A stretch of DNA of 64,000 nucleotides from Acinetobacter nosocomialis NIPH 2119 (GCF_000368085.1 NZ_KB849239.1:3437715-3501714), one strand, 5' to 3'. Numbered from the stretch's first letter, positions 34,997-48,138 are shown. Notes: generated by a model not told the origin, from the letters alone. Program-made: numbers and translations.

Positions 34997-35530
34997 TTAA
35001 TGCTGCTGTGAAGCTTTCCAGTATTTCAACTGGTTCTGAGCTTGTAAGTAGTCAGCAAGTTGATTGACTTGTTCATCTTTATTGGCCTGTTTATCACTGA
35101 TATGTTTTTCTTGGTTTTCCCAATATTGATAAAATAAGCCTTGAATATAGCGACCTTGTTCAGTTTTTAAGTCGAGGTCTTTTAACATGGTCAATGCCGA
35201 GCGAACATTATCAAGTGTACGTTTTTGTTCAAACTCTGTGGTGAGTGTACCTGCCGCATGCATTTTTTCTAACTCAGTTTCCATTTCATCGCTCATTTCA
35301 GTAAAGCGACGGTCATAGTCTTCTAATAAAGCAATATCATGCGCATCGTCAGCAGTGGCTGCGAACTTTTTAACAGGCCTTTCATTGAGCTTTTCCATCA
35401 CCTGATCAGTAGATGAACTTGTATGAGGTTGCTCAGTCTTTGCTGGTTCATCTGCTTTTTTACAAGCAGTCAATAATAGGCTAGAGCTGAGCAAAGACAT
35501 TAAGATGATATGAGGCGTTTTTTTTAACAT
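34997..35530 (-). CDS. Lipoprotein of unknown function
   Basis: A 177-residue lipoprotein with the lipobox LLLTAC at Cys23 (counting from the ATG at 35530; a TTG three codons earlier is also in frame). The mature protein starts KKADEPAKTEQP, a Ser/Thr/Pro-rich linker, and then a mostly helical, charged domain (EDYDRRFTEMSDEMETELEKMHAAG...LKDLDLKTEQGRYIQG). I do not recognise the family. It lies 6 bp downstream of the methyltransferase gene on the same strand and is likely cotranscribed with it. Confidence 0.72.
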   Translation of the reverse strand: MLKKTPHIILMSLLSSSLLLTACKKADEPAKTEQPHTSSSTDQVMEKLNERPVKKFAATADDAHDIALLEDYDRRFTEMSDEMETELEKMHAAGTLTTEFEQKRTLDNVRSALTMLKDLDLKTEQGRYIQGLFYQYWENQEKHISDKQANKDEQVNQLADYLQAQNQLKYWKASQQH

Positions 35531-35545
35531 AGCTTTCAACCGAAC

Positions 35546-36340
35546 CTATTCTCTATGATTTGACGACGTACTTTTTTGAAAGTGATATGCATATGTGACA
35601 TATGGAAAATCAATCTGATCTTGTGGGCCTAGGCCTGTAAAATCATAAACAATTTTCTCAAATTGAGCCTTGAGCTGTAATTGATCTTTTTCAGTCATTG
35701 CTGCAATAAAACTTGTAGAGAGTAATCTTTTACTCACCACTTGTTCGACAGTACCATGCTGTGATTGCGAAAAAGTTTCTAAACTGTCAAAACTAAATAA
35801 ATTTTGGTTTTCAAAAACCTTTTTCCACTTTTCACTATGGTAACGCGGTGTATCGCCTTCAAGAGGTAGTAAAAAATCGGCTAAGGCTTTCACCCAGTCT
35901 GTACGCTCATCACGCTGATTCCAAACGAGACCTAAATGTCCTTGCGGTTTTAATATTCGATGGATTTCGGTCAGTGTTTCCATGTTGTCGAACCAATGGA
36001 AAGATTGAGCGCAAATGACCGCATCAATTTGTTGATCATTTACCGGAATAGCATGGCTAAATGCCTGTAAAGTTTTAATATCAGTATATGCTTGCTGAAG
36101 CTGTTGTAACATCTCGCCAATTGGCTCTACTGCAATAATATTGGCACGTGTTTGTTTTAAGTAGGGTAAGAATTTGCCAGTACCTGAGCCAAGATCAATA
36201 ACAGTAGAATTTTCATGTATTTGGAGACGTTCTTGCAGCCAACAGACTATTTCTGCTGGATAATTCGGCCTAACTTGCTGATAAAGCTCCGCAGCGGAGC
36301 TGAATCCTTTTTGAGCGGTAGGATGTAAGGATTGTGTCAT
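35546..36340 (-). CDS. Class I SAM-dependent methyltransferase
   Basis: A 264-residue protein with the Rossmann methyltransferase pattern: motif I VIDLGSGTGKFLPYL (about residues 46-60), motif II IIAVEPIGEM, and IDAVICAQSFHWF followed by EIHRILKPQGHLGLVWNQRDE. This arrangement resembles the UbiE/yeast Crg1-type small-molecule methyltransferases. The substrate is unknown. It is probably cotranscribed with the lipoprotein downstream and is divergent from the hydrolase-like gene at 36468. Confidence 0.85.
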   Translation of the reverse strand: MTQSLHPTAQKGFSSAAELYQQVRPNYPAEIVCWLQERLQIHENSTVIDLGSGTGKFLPYLKQTRANIIAVEPIGEMLQQLQQAYTDIKTLQAFSHAIPVNDQQIDAVICAQSFHWFDNMETLTEIHRILKPQGHLGLVWNQRDERTDWVKALADFLLPLEGDTPRYHSEKWKKVFENQNLFSFDSLETFSQSQHGTVEQVVSKRLLSTSFIAAMTEKDQLQLKAQFEKIVYDFTGLGPQDQIDFPYVTYAYHFQKSTSSNHRE

Positions 36341-36467
36341 ATTTTGCGCTTTTTAATCTGACTGGCATCTATAAAATAAGATACTCCGCAATCATAAATT
36401 GGCAAAACACCTATTTTGTTTCATTTTTGACGATGTATGTGGGAGTAAATTTTCTTTCGGTGTGAGC

Positions 36468-37745
36468 ATGGATAAGCAAATTATTTTTGAAGACGAACAC
36501 ATTAGAGCCATTTTTTTACAAGGCGATTCTAATACATTAGTTCTCTCTTTTGGCGATTTGATTACCCGAGCGAGTGGCTTATCTATCAATGCTGAAAAGT
36601 CTCTAATAAAGTACCAATACAATGTTATTGGGATTATGCCAAAACAAAAATCATGGTTCCCAAAAGCCAGTATGGTTGAAATGGCTAAAGCCATTTTGCC
36701 TATTCTTCAGCGTTTTAAAAATATTGTAGGTTATGGCGGCTCAATGGGCGGCTATGCAGCAATCAAGTATTCGAACCTTTTAAATATGAATCGAATCGTT
36801 GCATTTGTACCTCAATATTCAATTGACCCTGAACAGGTTGAAGATCGCCGCTATGCTGAATTCTTTGATGCTGTTGCAAATAAAGATATGCAAATTCAGT
36901 TGCAAGATGTAGATGCAAGTCGTGAATATATTATTGTTTATGATCCTTACTTTGTTGTCGATCGCGAACATTACTTAAAAATAAAAGAGCTATTGCCAAG
37001 TTTACATACGGTTCATTTACCTTTTACAGGGCATGAAGCTTTATCAGTATTGGCAAGCTCAAGTCTGTTACATGATTTTATTGAGCATGAATTTGATGAA
37101 ACGTATTTCTATCAACATGTTCGTAAAATCAAAAAACAAAGTAAATTCTATTACCGTAATGTACTTGCGAATGTGCTGACATACCATGACAGCATATTAT
37201 TAAAAATTTTACGTCAAAATGATTTTCAATTAGATGAACGTTATTTAGATAACCCGCTCAAGCAAGCGATTACACGTAGTCTTTTAAAGACAAAGCAGGC
37301 AACTGAGCACGATTTTCAAAAGCTTGGAATTAAAATTCAGTACATTCAGCAAGTTGCAACTTATAAAAAAGGTTTGCAGACTCACTCTGATACAGTCTTG
37401 GTATTCAATTTAATTAATTTAAAGCTTGAAGCTTATGCTATAGATGTTGTGCTAGCAAACACATCGTATCTGATCCCGATTGTGACAGAGCAGACTGGAG
37501 TTGCACATATTGAATTAAATAATGAAATTTATTTGTTAGGTATGAATGACCGAAAAATTATTAAATTATTCAAACAAGGTGATGCATTAAGCTCGGATAT
37601 GAGTCCGTTTGTCATTAAACAATATGCTGATTTTTTTGCATTGAGCTACAAGCAATTTAATTTAGATTGTGATGAGCAAGGCGTTTGTGACTACATTGAA
37701 GGTTCAGTTCAACCATCGCAACAATTTGTACTGACCAGTTATTAA
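36468..37745 (+). CDS. Unrecognised alpha/beta-hydrolase-like protein
   Basis: A 425-residue soluble protein from the ATG at 36468; the frame is open from a TTG 23 codons earlier and the true start is uncertain. The first half carries a nucleophile elbow GYGGSMGGYAAIK (Ser92), and plausible acid and base residues follow: YDPYFVVD (Asp159 or Asp165) and FTGHEALS (His189). These are in the right order for an alpha/beta-hydrolase triad. The C-terminal half (about 210-425) is not similar to anything I know. It has no signal peptide. Function and substrate are unknown. It stands alone between a methyltransferase and a terminator. Confidence 0.7.
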   Translation: MDKQIIFEDEHIRAIFLQGDSNTLVLSFGDLITRASGLSINAEKSLIKYQYNVIGIMPKQKSWFPKASMVEMAKAILPILQRFKNIVGYGGSMGGYAAIKYSNLLNMNRIVAFVPQYSIDPEQVEDRRYAEFFDAVANKDMQIQLQDVDASREYIIVYDPYFVVDREHYLKIKELLPSLHTVHLPFTGHEALSVLASSSLLHDFIEHEFDETYFYQHVRKIKKQSKFYYRNVLANVLTYHDSILLKILRQNDFQLDERYLDNPLKQAITRSLLKTKQATEHDFQKLGIKIQYIQQVATYKKGLQTHSDTVLVFNLINLKLEAYAIDVVLANTSYLIPIVTEQTGVAHIELNNEIYLLGMNDRKIIKLFKQGDALSSDMSPFVIKQYADFFALSYKQFNLDCDEQGVCDYIEGSVQPSQQFVLTSY

Positions 37746-37761
37746 TTTTAATTTACTGATT

Positions 37762-37800
37762 AAATAAAGCCCAAATCTTCAAATTTGGGCTTTATTTTTT
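37762..37800 (+). terminator. Terminator after the hydrolase-like gene
   Basis: AATAAAGCCCAAAT and ATTTGGGCTTTATT with a 6-nt loop, followed by TTTT. It lies 17 bp past the stop. Confidence 0.9.
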
Positions 37801-38159
37801 GCTCAAAAAATATTTTTTTATTAATTTATTTGTATATAAAATCAAAAGTCATTATTTAAATAAATAATGCGATTAATTTTTAAATAAATATAGGGCTAAA
37901 AGTAGCCATGATAAATTAAGCGAAAAATTATTATATTTAAAAATTAATGGTTTTTAGTTTTATATAAATTAAAGAAATATTGTTGGGTTATTTAAAATAC
38001 AATGATTGCTTTGGAGTCTATTAATTAATTGTTTTTTATTGCAATTTTATTTGTGTTGAGAAGGTGTGCTTAAAATAGCTTCACTATTCAAAGATAATTG
38101 CATATTTATTTTTTTCTCCTAAAATGATTTTTTACTAAATTGTCGTTACAGTTTTTTAT
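37801..38159 (+). promoter_or_regulatory. A+T-rich region upstream of the amino acid permease
   Basis: About 360 bp of strikingly A+T-rich sequence with many A and T runs between a terminator and the permease gene. No clear Shine-Dalgarno lies before the ATG at 38160. I saw no gene, tRNA or repeat array in it. It probably holds the permease promoter and silencer or activator sites. Confidence 0.4.
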
Positions 38160-39593
38160 ATGCAATCATTAAATTATCGGAATAATGATGCATCGCAACA
38201 TGGAAGTTCTGCACCTTTGAAACGAGCAATGAGTACTCGACATTTGGTGATGATCTCCCTTGGCGGTGCCATAGGTACAGGTCTTTTTTTAGGGTCTGGC
38301 GACGTAATTGCTCAAGCTGGCCCAATTGGCGCAATTATCTCTTATTTCTTGGGCGGTTTGATTGCCTACACCGTTATGCTCTGTCTTGGTGAGCTAGCGG
38401 TTCATGTGCCTGAATCGGGCTCTTTCGGTGAATACGCACGACGCTATATTGGTCCAGGCACAGGTTATATGATTACCTGGCTATATTGGTTGACTTGGAC
38501 CGCCACTTTAGGAACTGAATTTACTGCCGCAGCTTTGCTGGTTAAGGAATGGTTTCCATCTACTTCTGTTTGGGCGTGGACTTTGTTTTTTGGTGGTCTT
38601 GTCTTTTTCCTTAATATTAGTTCAACGCGTTTATTTGCCGAATCTGAGTTCTGGCTTGCTCTGATTAAAGTTATAACAATTATTGTATTTATTACTTTGG
38701 GTTTATTGGCAATTTTTGGTTTTATTCCTTATCACGGACATGAAACAGCGCCTTTATTCAGCAATTTAACGGCTCAAGGTTGGTTCCCGCACGGTTTATT
38801 CCCAATTTTCACAACCATGCTCATTGTAAACTTTGCCTTCTCTGGTACTGAGCTTATTGGAGTTGCTGCAGGTGAGGCAGAGGAACCGGCAAAGACTGTA
38901 CCTAAGGCAATTAATGCAGCGATTTGGCGTTTGCTCATATTCTTTGTGGGAACAATTGTTGTCATTTGTTCTTTGCTTCCATTTCATCTTGCTGGTCTTA
39001 ATGCAAATGATGTGAGCAGTAGTCCATTTGTGACAGTATTTAATTATATTGGTATTCCGTATGCAGAAGACATTATCCGCTTCGTAATTATTACGGCGCT
39101 GCTTTCAGCTGCCAATTCTGGTTTATTTGCTGCATCACGAATGATGTGGTCGCTTTCAGCAAAAAATCAATTACCTAAAATTTTCGCTAAACTTACACCA
39201 TCTGGCACACCTATTGTTGCCATTATTGTGACGATGTTTGGTGCTATTCCTGGGTTGCTTTCAGAACAGTTTGCACCAGAAACAATTTTCAAAAATTTGT
39301 TAGGTGTTGCTGCCTTTACAATGGTTGTTGTTTGGATTGCCATTTGTATTTCACAATTTAACTTCCGTAGACAATGGTATAAGTCAGGAAAGACAGCAAA
39401 AGATTTACGTTTCGCTGCTCCGCTTTTCCCTCTTACTCCAATTGTAGGTGGGCTATTTTGTATAGTCACTTGTATCAGTATGGTGTTTGATCCATCTATG
39501 CAGGTTGGATTTATCTGCTGTATTATCTTTATCTTACTGTGTTATATCAGCTATTTTGTCTTTTATCGTAAGAAAGAGAGTGCTCCAAACTAA
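38160..39593 (+). CDS. APC-family amino acid permease
   Basis: A 477-residue inner-membrane permease with 12 hydrophobic helices. The AAT-subfamily signature is near the N-terminus: RAMSTRHLVMISLGGAIGTGLFLGSGDVIAQAGP, then SFGEYARRYIGPGTGYMITWLYWLTW and the FAFSGTELIGVAAGEAEEPAKTVPKAI helix. This branch carries basic and aromatic amino acids with protons. Its place just before gdh and the ast operon suggests arginine or another basic amino acid, by inference. No good ribosome-binding site precedes the ATG, so the start could also be the downstream ATG at 38229. Confidence 0.88.
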   Translation: MQSLNYRNNDASQHGSSAPLKRAMSTRHLVMISLGGAIGTGLFLGSGDVIAQAGPIGAIISYFLGGLIAYTVMLCLGELAVHVPESGSFGEYARRYIGPGTGYMITWLYWLTWTATLGTEFTAAALLVKEWFPSTSVWAWTLFFGGLVFFLNISSTRLFAESEFWLALIKVITIIVFITLGLLAIFGFIPYHGHETAPLFSNLTAQGWFPHGLFPIFTTMLIVNFAFSGTELIGVAAGEAEEPAKTVPKAINAAIWRLLIFFVGTIVVICSLLPFHLAGLNANDVSSSPFVTVFNYIGIPYAEDIIRFVIITALLSAANSGLFAASRMMWSLSAKNQLPKIFAKLTPSGTPIVAIIVTMFGAIPGLLSEQFAPETIFKNLLGVAAFTMVVVWIAICISQFNFRRQWYKSGKTAKDLRFAAPLFPLTPIVGGLFCIVTCISMVFDPSMQVGFICCIIFILLCYISYFVFYRKKESAPN

Positions 39594-39623
39594 GCCTATT
39601 TATTGCTTAATTTGGTTGATAAG

Positions 39624-39647
39624 AGGTCCCTCATGGGACCTTTTTTT
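39624..39647 (+). terminator. Terminator of the permease gene
   Basis: AGGTCCC, loop TCAT, GGGACCT, then seven T residues. It lies 30 bp past the permease stop. Confidence 0.9.
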
Positions 39648-40226
39648 ATGTCTATAAATTGTGCATAGAAGAGTACTTTTATATATTTTTTTTAAAAATG
39701 TTTTTTTTATTTTAATAATAAATTCAAATAATGATTCATAAATTAACCATTTATCGGAATGTTATTAATAGCTAATTATTATAAGTCTTTAAATAAGTAT
39801 ATGTTTAACATGATTATTTAATAGTTGTGTAATTTTTATATTTCTATTTTTTATTTTAAATAAGACTGTACAAAAAAATATTATGAAATTTTCTAAAAAA
39901 TTTGAAGGATTTTTGAAATTTTTTGTTAATTAAGTTATTGTTATTAAATGGTAATTTTTTAACCATTTTTAATTTTAATATTTTTTTAATTTCCATAAAA
40001 TAAAATTATTATGGCTGAGGCTTTTTTTAGGCTTTGTTACTTTTTTATTATAAAATTTCGGGGAAATTGATTATTTTTTCTCTGCTTGTTTATTTTAAAA
40101 TGTTCTAAATTATCTTGCTCTGTGCTATATTTACTTAAAGATTTTATGTCTATATGAAAGCGCGATTAATCAGCTTGAGTAGTGATGTGAAGCTTGCAGT
40201 ATTATTGAACAATTTTTATTTAAAAA

Positions 40227-40254
40227 GACTAATGGAGGGATCTATCGATTAGTC
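40227..40254 (+). repeat. Inverted repeat upstream of gdh
   Basis: GACTAAT and ATTAGTC are perfect 7-bp arms, 14 bp apart, flanked by AAAAA on both sides. It could be an operator or a hairpin. Confidence 0.45.
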
Positions 40255-40552
40255 AAAAATAATTTCATGGACTTATGGTTTTTTTGTTTTATGAACCCTA
40301 GTTCTTTTTAACTCCCAAACGGTTATGTCACCTCTTTTGCACTTATTTCCAATCGACTTGTTTGAGTTGATTGCGGTGGAACTTTTGCTTTTATAAAGAC
40401 ATTTTTTATAAACAGCAGATGAGCAAGAGAAAGATTGTAAAAGATATCGATATATAAAAGTAAATCTTACTTTTGATATCACAAGATGGAATTTAAAAGG
40501 TCTGAAGCTTTAGAAGAGCAGAAGATTTTATAAATAAATCAAAACATTGTTA

Positions 40553-40580
40553 TTGCAAGGTTTTGGTTGCTGAATAATAA
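40553..40580 (+). promoter_or_regulatory. Weak candidate gdh promoter
   Basis: TTGCAA, a 16-bp spacer and TAATAA, with the gdh ATG 50 bp beyond. It is chosen by eye. Confidence 0.35.
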
Positions 40581-40630
40581 AGACTACGGATTTATCACAT
40601 CTGAGTCTATGTAGGTATATAGGAAAAAAG

Positions 40631-41902
40631 ATGTCAGATCTTTCATACGTAAACGAACATAGCGATGCATGGCAAACTTACTTGGCACAAATTGACCGTG
40701 TAGCGCCATATCTAGAACACTTAGCTGATTATATCGATACTTTAAAGCGCCCTAAGCGTGCTCTTATTGTTGATGTACCAATCGTAATGGATGACGGTTC
40801 AATCCAGCACTTTGAAGGCTACCGTGTACAACACAACTTGTCTCGCGGTCCTGGTAAAGGTGGTGTTCGTTACCATCCAAATGTTGATTTAAATGAAGTG
40901 ATGGCGTTGTCTGCATGGATGACAATTAAAACTGCTGTTTTGAACTTGCCATTTGGTGGTGCAAAAGGTGGTATCCGTGTTGACCCACGTAAATTATCTA
41001 CTCGTGAATTAGAGCGTTTAACTCGCCGTTATACGACTGAAATTGGTCACATTATCGGACCTCAAAAAGACATTCCTGCTCCAGACGTTGGTACAAATGC
41101 CAATATCATGGGGTGGATGATGGATACTTATTCTACTAGCCAAGGTCACACAGTGACTGGTGTTGTAACTGGTAAACCAGTTCACTTAGGCGGTTCTTTA
41201 GGACGTGTTAAAGCGACTGGTCGTGGTGTATTCGTTACTGGCCGTGAAGTTGCTGCAAAAATTAACTTACCAATTGAAGGCGCGAAAGTTGCTGTTCAAG
41301 GCTTTGGTAACGTAGGTAGTGAAGCTGCTTTCTTATTTGTTGAATCAAAAGCAAAAATCACTCACGTTCAAGACCACACTGGCACAATTTTCAATGCTGA
41401 CGGTATTGATCTTGTTGCATTACGTGAGCACGTAAACGCAAACCAAGGTGTTGGCGGTTTTGCTGGTGCGCAATCAATTGCAGATGAAGATTTCTGGACT
41501 GCTGAAGTAGACATCATTATTCCTGCTGCATTAGAAGGCCAAATCACAGTTGAGCGTGCTGAAAAACTTAAAGCTAAGTTGATTTTGGAAGGCGCGAACG
41601 GCCCGACTTATCCTAAAGCTGAAGATGTATTGGTTGAGCGTGGCATTGTTGTTGTTCCTGACGTTGTATGTAACGCCGGCGGTGTAACTGTAAGTTACTT
41701 CGAATGGGTTCAAGACATGGCGAGCTATTTCTGGAGCGAAGAAGAAATCAACGAACGTTTAGACAAGTTGATGGTTCAAGCAATGGATGACGTTTGGAAT
41801 ACAGCGAATAAGAATGCTTGTACTTTACGTACAGCAGCTTACATCTTGGCTTGTGAGCGTATCTTAAAAGCTCGTAAAGAACGCGGTATTTTCCCAGGCT
41901 AA
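40631..41902 (+). CDS. gdhA: Glutamate dehydrogenase (Glu/Leu/Phe/Val family)
   Basis: Interconverts glutamate and 2-oxoglutarate plus ammonia. The 423-residue protein has the substrate and catalytic segment [19 protein letters not shown]...[15 protein letters not shown] (the second Lys is catalytic) and [16 protein letters not shown]. Its dinucleotide-binding domain contains [15 protein letters not shown] (about residues 219-233). The ATG is preceded by AGGAAAA at 40621. It sits directly upstream of the ast operon, which yields glutamate, so the likely role is catabolic oxidation of that glutamate. It is separated from astC by a terminator-like hairpin. Cofactor (NAD or NADP) cannot be read from the sequence. 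Confidence 0.93.
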   Translation: MSDLSYVNEHSDAWQTYLAQIDRVAPYLEHLADYIDTLKRPKRALIVDVPIVMDDGSIQHFEGYRVQHNLSRGPGKGGVRYHPNVDLNEVMALSAWMTIKTAVLNLPFGGAKGGIRVDPRKLSTRELERLTRRYTTEIGHIIGPQKDIPAPDVGTNANIMGWMMDTYSTSQGHTVTGVVTGKPVHLGGSLGRVKATGRGVFVTGREVAAKINLPIEGAKVAVQGFGNVGSEAAFLFVESKAKITHVQDHTGTIFNADGIDLVALREHVNANQGVGGFAGAQSIADEDFWTAEVDIIIPAALEGQITVERAEKLKAKLILEGANGPTYPKAEDVLVERGIVVVPDVVCNAGGVTVSYFEWVQDMASYFWSEEEINERLDKLMVQAMDDVWNTANKNACTLRTAAYILACERILKARKERGIFPG

Positions 41903-41930
41903 TCTGAGGAAATTACCTTTTAGGAAAAGT

Positions 41931-41981
41931 GGGCTGAGCAAATATAAAGGATGTATAGGGTTATTTGTTCAGTCCCTTTTT
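41931..41981 (+). terminator. Terminator or attenuator between gdh and astC
   Basis: GGGCTGAGCAAATA (41931-41944) pairs with TATTTGTTCAGTCCC (41962-41976) over about 14 bp with two G-U pairs, around a loop of 17 nt, followed by TTTTT. It lies about 30 bp after the gdh stop and about 60 bp before the astC start. Confidence 0.8.
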
Positions 41982-42040
41982 CTAAATGAATTAAAGACAG
42001 TAAGACAGATTAAATAAATTAAATAGATACTGAGGTAAGC

Positions 42041-43255
42041 ATGGAACAGCCAATTTCTGTAACTCGAAGCAACTTTAATGACTGGATGGTTCCAGTATTT
42101 GCACCGGCAAATTTCATTCCGGTACGTGGTGAAGGTTCACGTATCTGGGATCAAGAAAATAAAGAATATATCGATTTTGCAGGCGGGATTGCAGTAAATG
42201 CATTAGGTCATGCGCATCCAGTGGCAGTTAATGCGTTAACAGAACAAGCAAAAAAACTTTGGCATGTCGGCAATGGTTATACCAATGAACCCGTACTGCG
42301 TCTTGCTAAACAACTCACTGAAAATACATTTGCAGACAAAGTATTCTTCTGTAACTCAGGTGCAGAAGCAAATGAAGCAGCATTAAAGCTTGCTCGTAAA
42401 GTTGGACTCGACAGCGGTGTTGCAGGCAAAAGTGGCATTGTGGCATTTAACAATGCTTTCCACGGCCGTACTTTATTTACTGTTTCGGCTGGTGGTCAGC
42501 CAAAATATTCACAAGACTTTGCACCACTTCCAAACGGCATTAGCCATGTTGCTTATAATGATTTAGAAGCGGCTAAAGCAGTTATTAATGAGCAAACCTG
42601 TGCAGTAATTGTAGAGCCTGTACAAGGTGAGGGCGGGGTAATTCCTGCTGATATCGAATTTTTAAAAGGTTTACGTGCACTGTGTGATCAGTTTGGTGCC
42701 TTACTTATTTTTGATGAAGTGCAAACAGGTGTCGGCCGTACAGGTGCACTTTATGCCTACATGAACTACGGTGTTACACCAGATGTGCTTACTACTGCAA
42801 AAGCATTGGGCGGTGGTTTCCCTGTCGGTGCAATGTTAACAACTGATAAATTTGCGTCGCATTTTTCAGTGGGTACACACGGTACGACTTATGGCGGTAA
42901 CCCGCTGGCAAGTGCAGTTGCAGGCGCAGTCTTTGAGTTTATTAATACACCAGAAGTACTTGAAGGCGTGAAACACCGTCATCAATATTTCCTTGATGCA
43001 TTAAATACGTTAAATGCTGAATATCAAGTTTTTGATGAAATTCGTGGTCAAGGTTTATTGATTGGTTGCGTATTAAAAGCTGAATATGCAGGTAAAGCAA
43101 AAGATATTACGACTTGGGCAGGTGAAGAAGGTTTACTTGCTTTAATCGCAGGGCCTAACGTAGTTCGTTTCACACCTTCACTCATTATTCCTGAACATGA
43201 TATTGATGAAGGGATAGCTCGTTTAAAAAGAGCTTTGGCAAAGTTGGCTAAATAA
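42041..43255 (+). CDS. astC: Succinylornithine/acetylornithine transaminase
   Basis: Class III PLP aminotransferase, step 3 of arginine catabolism: N2-succinylornithine plus 2-oxoglutarate gives succinylglutamate semialdehyde and glutamate. The 404-residue protein has [50 protein letters not shown] N-terminal features, [31 protein letters not shown], and the PLP-binding Lys254 in [14 protein letters not shown]. It can also act as acetylornithine aminotransferase (ArgD). It is first in the astCADBE operon. Confidence 0.94.
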   Translation: MEQPISVTRSNFNDWMVPVFAPANFIPVRGEGSRIWDQENKEYIDFAGGIAVNALGHAHPVAVNALTEQAKKLWHVGNGYTNEPVLRLAKQLTENTFADKVFFCNSGAEANEAALKLARKVGLDSGVAGKSGIVAFNNAFHGRTLFTVSAGGQPKYSQDFAPLPNGISHVAYNDLEAAKAVINEQTCAVIVEPVQGEGGVIPADIEFLKGLRALCDQFGALLIFDEVQTGVGRTGALYAYMNYGVTPDVLTTAKALGGGFPVGAMLTTDKFASHFSVGTHGTTYGGNPLASAVAGAVFEFINTPEVLEGVKHRHQYFLDALNTLNAEYQVFDEIRGQGLLIGCVLKAEYAGKAKDITTWAGEEGLLALIAGPNVVRFTPSLIIPEHDIDEGIARLKRALAKLAK

Positions 43256-43273
43256 AAAAAAGGAAAGCTAGCC

Positions 43274-45774
<2,501 letters not shown>

Positions 45775-45791
45775 CACTAGGGAAAGAAAAA

Positions 45792-47135
45792 ATGAAAGGA
45801 TATGAAGTAAATTTTGATGGTTTAGTGGGGCCAACACATCACTATGCGGGTTTGTCTTTTGGTAATGAAGCATCAACCAAAAACCGTAACAATACCTCGA
45901 ATCCAAAATTAGCAGCGAAACAAGGCTTATTAAAAATGAAAGCCTTGGCTGATATGGGAATGAAACAAGGTGTACTTGCTCCGCATGAACGCCCACATGT
46001 TCCAATGCTACGCCGTTTAGGTTTTACTGGAGATGACATTAGTGTTGTTGCTCAAGCAATGCGCTATTCACCAGAGCTATTGTCATCTTTAAGTTCAGCT
46101 TCTCCAATGTGGACTGCAAATGCTGCAACTGTTTCACCTTCGGCTGATAGCCAAGATGAGCGCGTGCATTTTACTGCAGCAAACCTGAACAATAAATTTC
46201 ATCGTTCAATTGAAGCTGAAACTACAAGCCAAGTCTTACAAGCCATCTTTAAAAATGAACGTCACTTTGTACACCATGAAGCTTTACCACAAGTGGCTTT
46301 GTTTGGTGATGAAGGGGCAGCAAATCACAATCGTTTAGGTGGTGATTATGCTAAGCGTGGTGTTCAGGTCTTCGTTTATGGTCAGCAACATTTAAATAAT
46401 GGTTTACCGGGACCAAAGCGTTATCCAGCACGTCAGACGCGTGAGGCAAGTGAAGCAATTGCGCGTTTGCACCGTTTAGATGATGCACATACGGTTTTTG
46501 TTCAACAAAATCCAGATGTGATTGATCAGGGTGTTTTCCATAACGATGTGATTGCGGTAAGTAACCAACAGGTTTTATTCCACCATCAACATGCTTTCTT
46601 AAATCAAGATCAGGCATTTGCTGAAATTCGTCAAAAGATGGCAAGCATCGGTGAAGACTTTATTTCGATTGAAGTGCCTGAAAACCGCGTTACTGTGGAC
46701 GATGCGGTTGCAACATATTTGTTTAATAGCCAGATTTTGACTCGTCCAGATGGCGGCATGACCATTGTTGTACCAGAAGAGTCTCGCCAAAATGCTGCGG
46801 TATGGAGCTATTTGAACGATATGATTCAAATGGGTACACCAATTGATGCAATTCAAGTGTATGACCTACGTGAAAGTATGCGTAATGGTGGCGGTCCAGC
46901 TTGTTTACGTTTACGAGTGGCATTAAATGAAACTGAATTAAATGCTGTGAATCCAAAAGTTCTTATGAATGATCAATTGTTTATGACGCTTAATCAGTGG
47001 GTAGATAAACATTATCGTGATCGTTTAGCTCAAGAAGATTTGGCAGATCCGCACCTACTCATGGAAAGCCGTATGGCGCTTGATGAACTGACCAAAATTT
47101 TAGGTTTGGGTTCGGTTTATCCTTTCCAAAAATAA
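45792..47135 (+). CDS. astB: N-succinylarginine dihydrolase
   Basis: Step 2 of the AST pathway: hydrolyses succinylarginine to succinylornithine, 2 NH3 and CO2. The 447-residue guanidine-modifying-superfamily protein starts [28 protein letters not shown], has [25 protein letters not shown]...[10 protein letters not shown], and the C-terminal [17 protein letters not shown] segment that contains the catalytic Cys. Motifs and length match E. coli AstB. It lies 17 bp after astD and 12 bp before astE. Confidence 0.95.
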   Translation: MKGYEVNFDGLVGPTHHYAGLSFGNEASTKNRNNTSNPKLAAKQGLLKMKALADMGMKQGVLAPHERPHVPMLRRLGFTGDDISVVAQAMRYSPELLSSLSSASPMWTANAATVSPSADSQDERVHFTAANLNNKFHRSIEAETTSQVLQAIFKNERHFVHHEALPQVALFGDEGAANHNRLGGDYAKRGVQVFVYGQQHLNNGLPGPKRYPARQTREASEAIARLHRLDDAHTVFVQQNPDVIDQGVFHNDVIAVSNQQVLFHHQHAFLNQDQAFAEIRQKMASIGEDFISIEVPENRVTVDDAVATYLFNSQILTRPDGGMTIVVPEESRQNAAVWSYLNDMIQMGTPIDAIQVYDLRESMRNGGGPACLRLRVALNETELNAVNPKVLMNDQLFMTLNQWVDKHYRDRLAQEDLADPHLLMESRMALDELTKILGLGSVYPFQK

Positions 47136-47147
47136 TGAGGAGGTGAC

Positions 47148-48125
47148 ATGCAAGATTTTCTAGCATTAACCTTACAAGGTGAGCAGCCTACAACTCGCGA
47201 GGGAAAACAAGATAATTTTACTTGGCGTTGGTTAGGTGAGGGTCTTCTTGAATGTACACCACATGAGCAGTACGACAAAGCTGTCGTACTGTCAGCTGGG
47301 ATACATGGTAATGAAACAGCACCAATTGAGTTGTTATCTCATCTTTGCACCGATTTATTTGCCGGACGCTTAAAACTTGCAGTGAGATTATTGCTTGTAT
47401 TGGGTAATCCGTATGCAATGCGTCAAGGCAAGCGTTATGTGTATGATGATGTAAACCGTATGTTCTGTGGTGGGTATAAAAATTTACCTGTAACAGAAGA
47501 GTCTAAGCGAGCTGAGGTTTTAGAGCAGGCAGTTGCTAGTTTCTTTAAAGAAAGTGCAAGTAATGCTAGGCGCTATCACTATGATTTACATACAGCAATT
47601 CGTGCTTCATTATTACCAACCTTTGCTCTATTACCTTATCAAACGCATGACTATGATGCTGATTTGACAGCAAGCCTTGAAGCTGCTGACTTAGATGCTT
47701 TGGTTTATCACAGGGCTGCGGGTAAAACATTTACACATTTTACAAGTGAAAGCTTTAAAGCTGCGAGTGCAACTTTGGAGTTAGGCAAAGCTTTGCCATT
47801 TGGACAAAATGACTTGAGCCAGTTTGCCGCAATTGATGAAGTTATTCGCAATGTCGTTTCTGAACAAGCTTTACCGTTAAGAAATAAAACAAAAATTCGA
47901 GTGTTTCAGGTGTCTGATTCTTTAATTAAAAAAGATGAGGATTTCCAAATGAACTTATCGGCTGAGGCTCCGAACTTTTCAACATTTACCAAAGGCGAAA
48001 TCATTGCGACTCAACCTTCTGGTAACTATGTAGTTGAACAAGATCAGGTCTGGATTTTATTTCCAAACCCAAATGTGAAGATTGGTTTACGTGCAGGTTT
48101 GGTTTTAACCGAAACACACTCATAA
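47148..48125 (+). CDS. astE: Succinylglutamate desuccinylase
   Basis: Final AST step: zinc-dependent hydrolysis of succinylglutamate to glutamate and succinate. The 325-residue M14/ASPA-family protein has the zinc ligands in [15 protein letters not shown] (His, Glu), [25 protein letters not shown], and the later zinc His in [17 protein letters not shown] lies before the ATG at 47148. It is the last gene of the operon and ends at a strong terminator. Confidence 0.95.
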   Translation: MQDFLALTLQGEQPTTREGKQDNFTWRWLGEGLLECTPHEQYDKAVVLSAGIHGNETAPIELLSHLCTDLFAGRLKLAVRLLLVLGNPYAMRQGKRYVYDDVNRMFCGGYKNLPVTEESKRAEVLEQAVASFFKESASNARRYHYDLHTAIRASLLPTFALLPYQTHDYDADLTASLEAADLDALVYHRAAGKTFTHFTSESFKAASATLELGKALPFGQNDLSQFAAIDEVIRNVVSEQALPLRNKTKIRVFQVSDSLIKKDEDFQMNLSAEAPNFSTFTKGEIIATQPSGNYVVEQDQVWILFPNPNVKIGLRAGLVLTETHS

Positions 48126-48138
48126 TTTTTAGATAAAT

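Larger units (their letters stand above)
39648..40630 (+). promoter_or_regulatory. Long A+T-rich intergenic region before gdh
   Basis: Nearly 1 kb without a convincing gene. The first half is extremely A+T-rich, with long A and T tracts. An inverted repeat GACTAAT/ATTAGTC lies at 40227-40254, and a candidate promoter TTGCAA-16 bp-TAATAA at 40553-40580 precedes gdh. The only ORFs of any length in it are short, basic and improbable. It may carry regulatory sites for arginine or nitrogen control, or an unrecognised small RNA. Confidence 0.45.

Noticed and set aside
40273..40482. 69-residue minus-strand ORF in the A+T-rich gap before gdh
   Set aside because: Its composition is that of random A+T-rich DNA (many Lys, Ser, Tyr), it has no Shine-Dalgarno that I can see and no recognisable motif.
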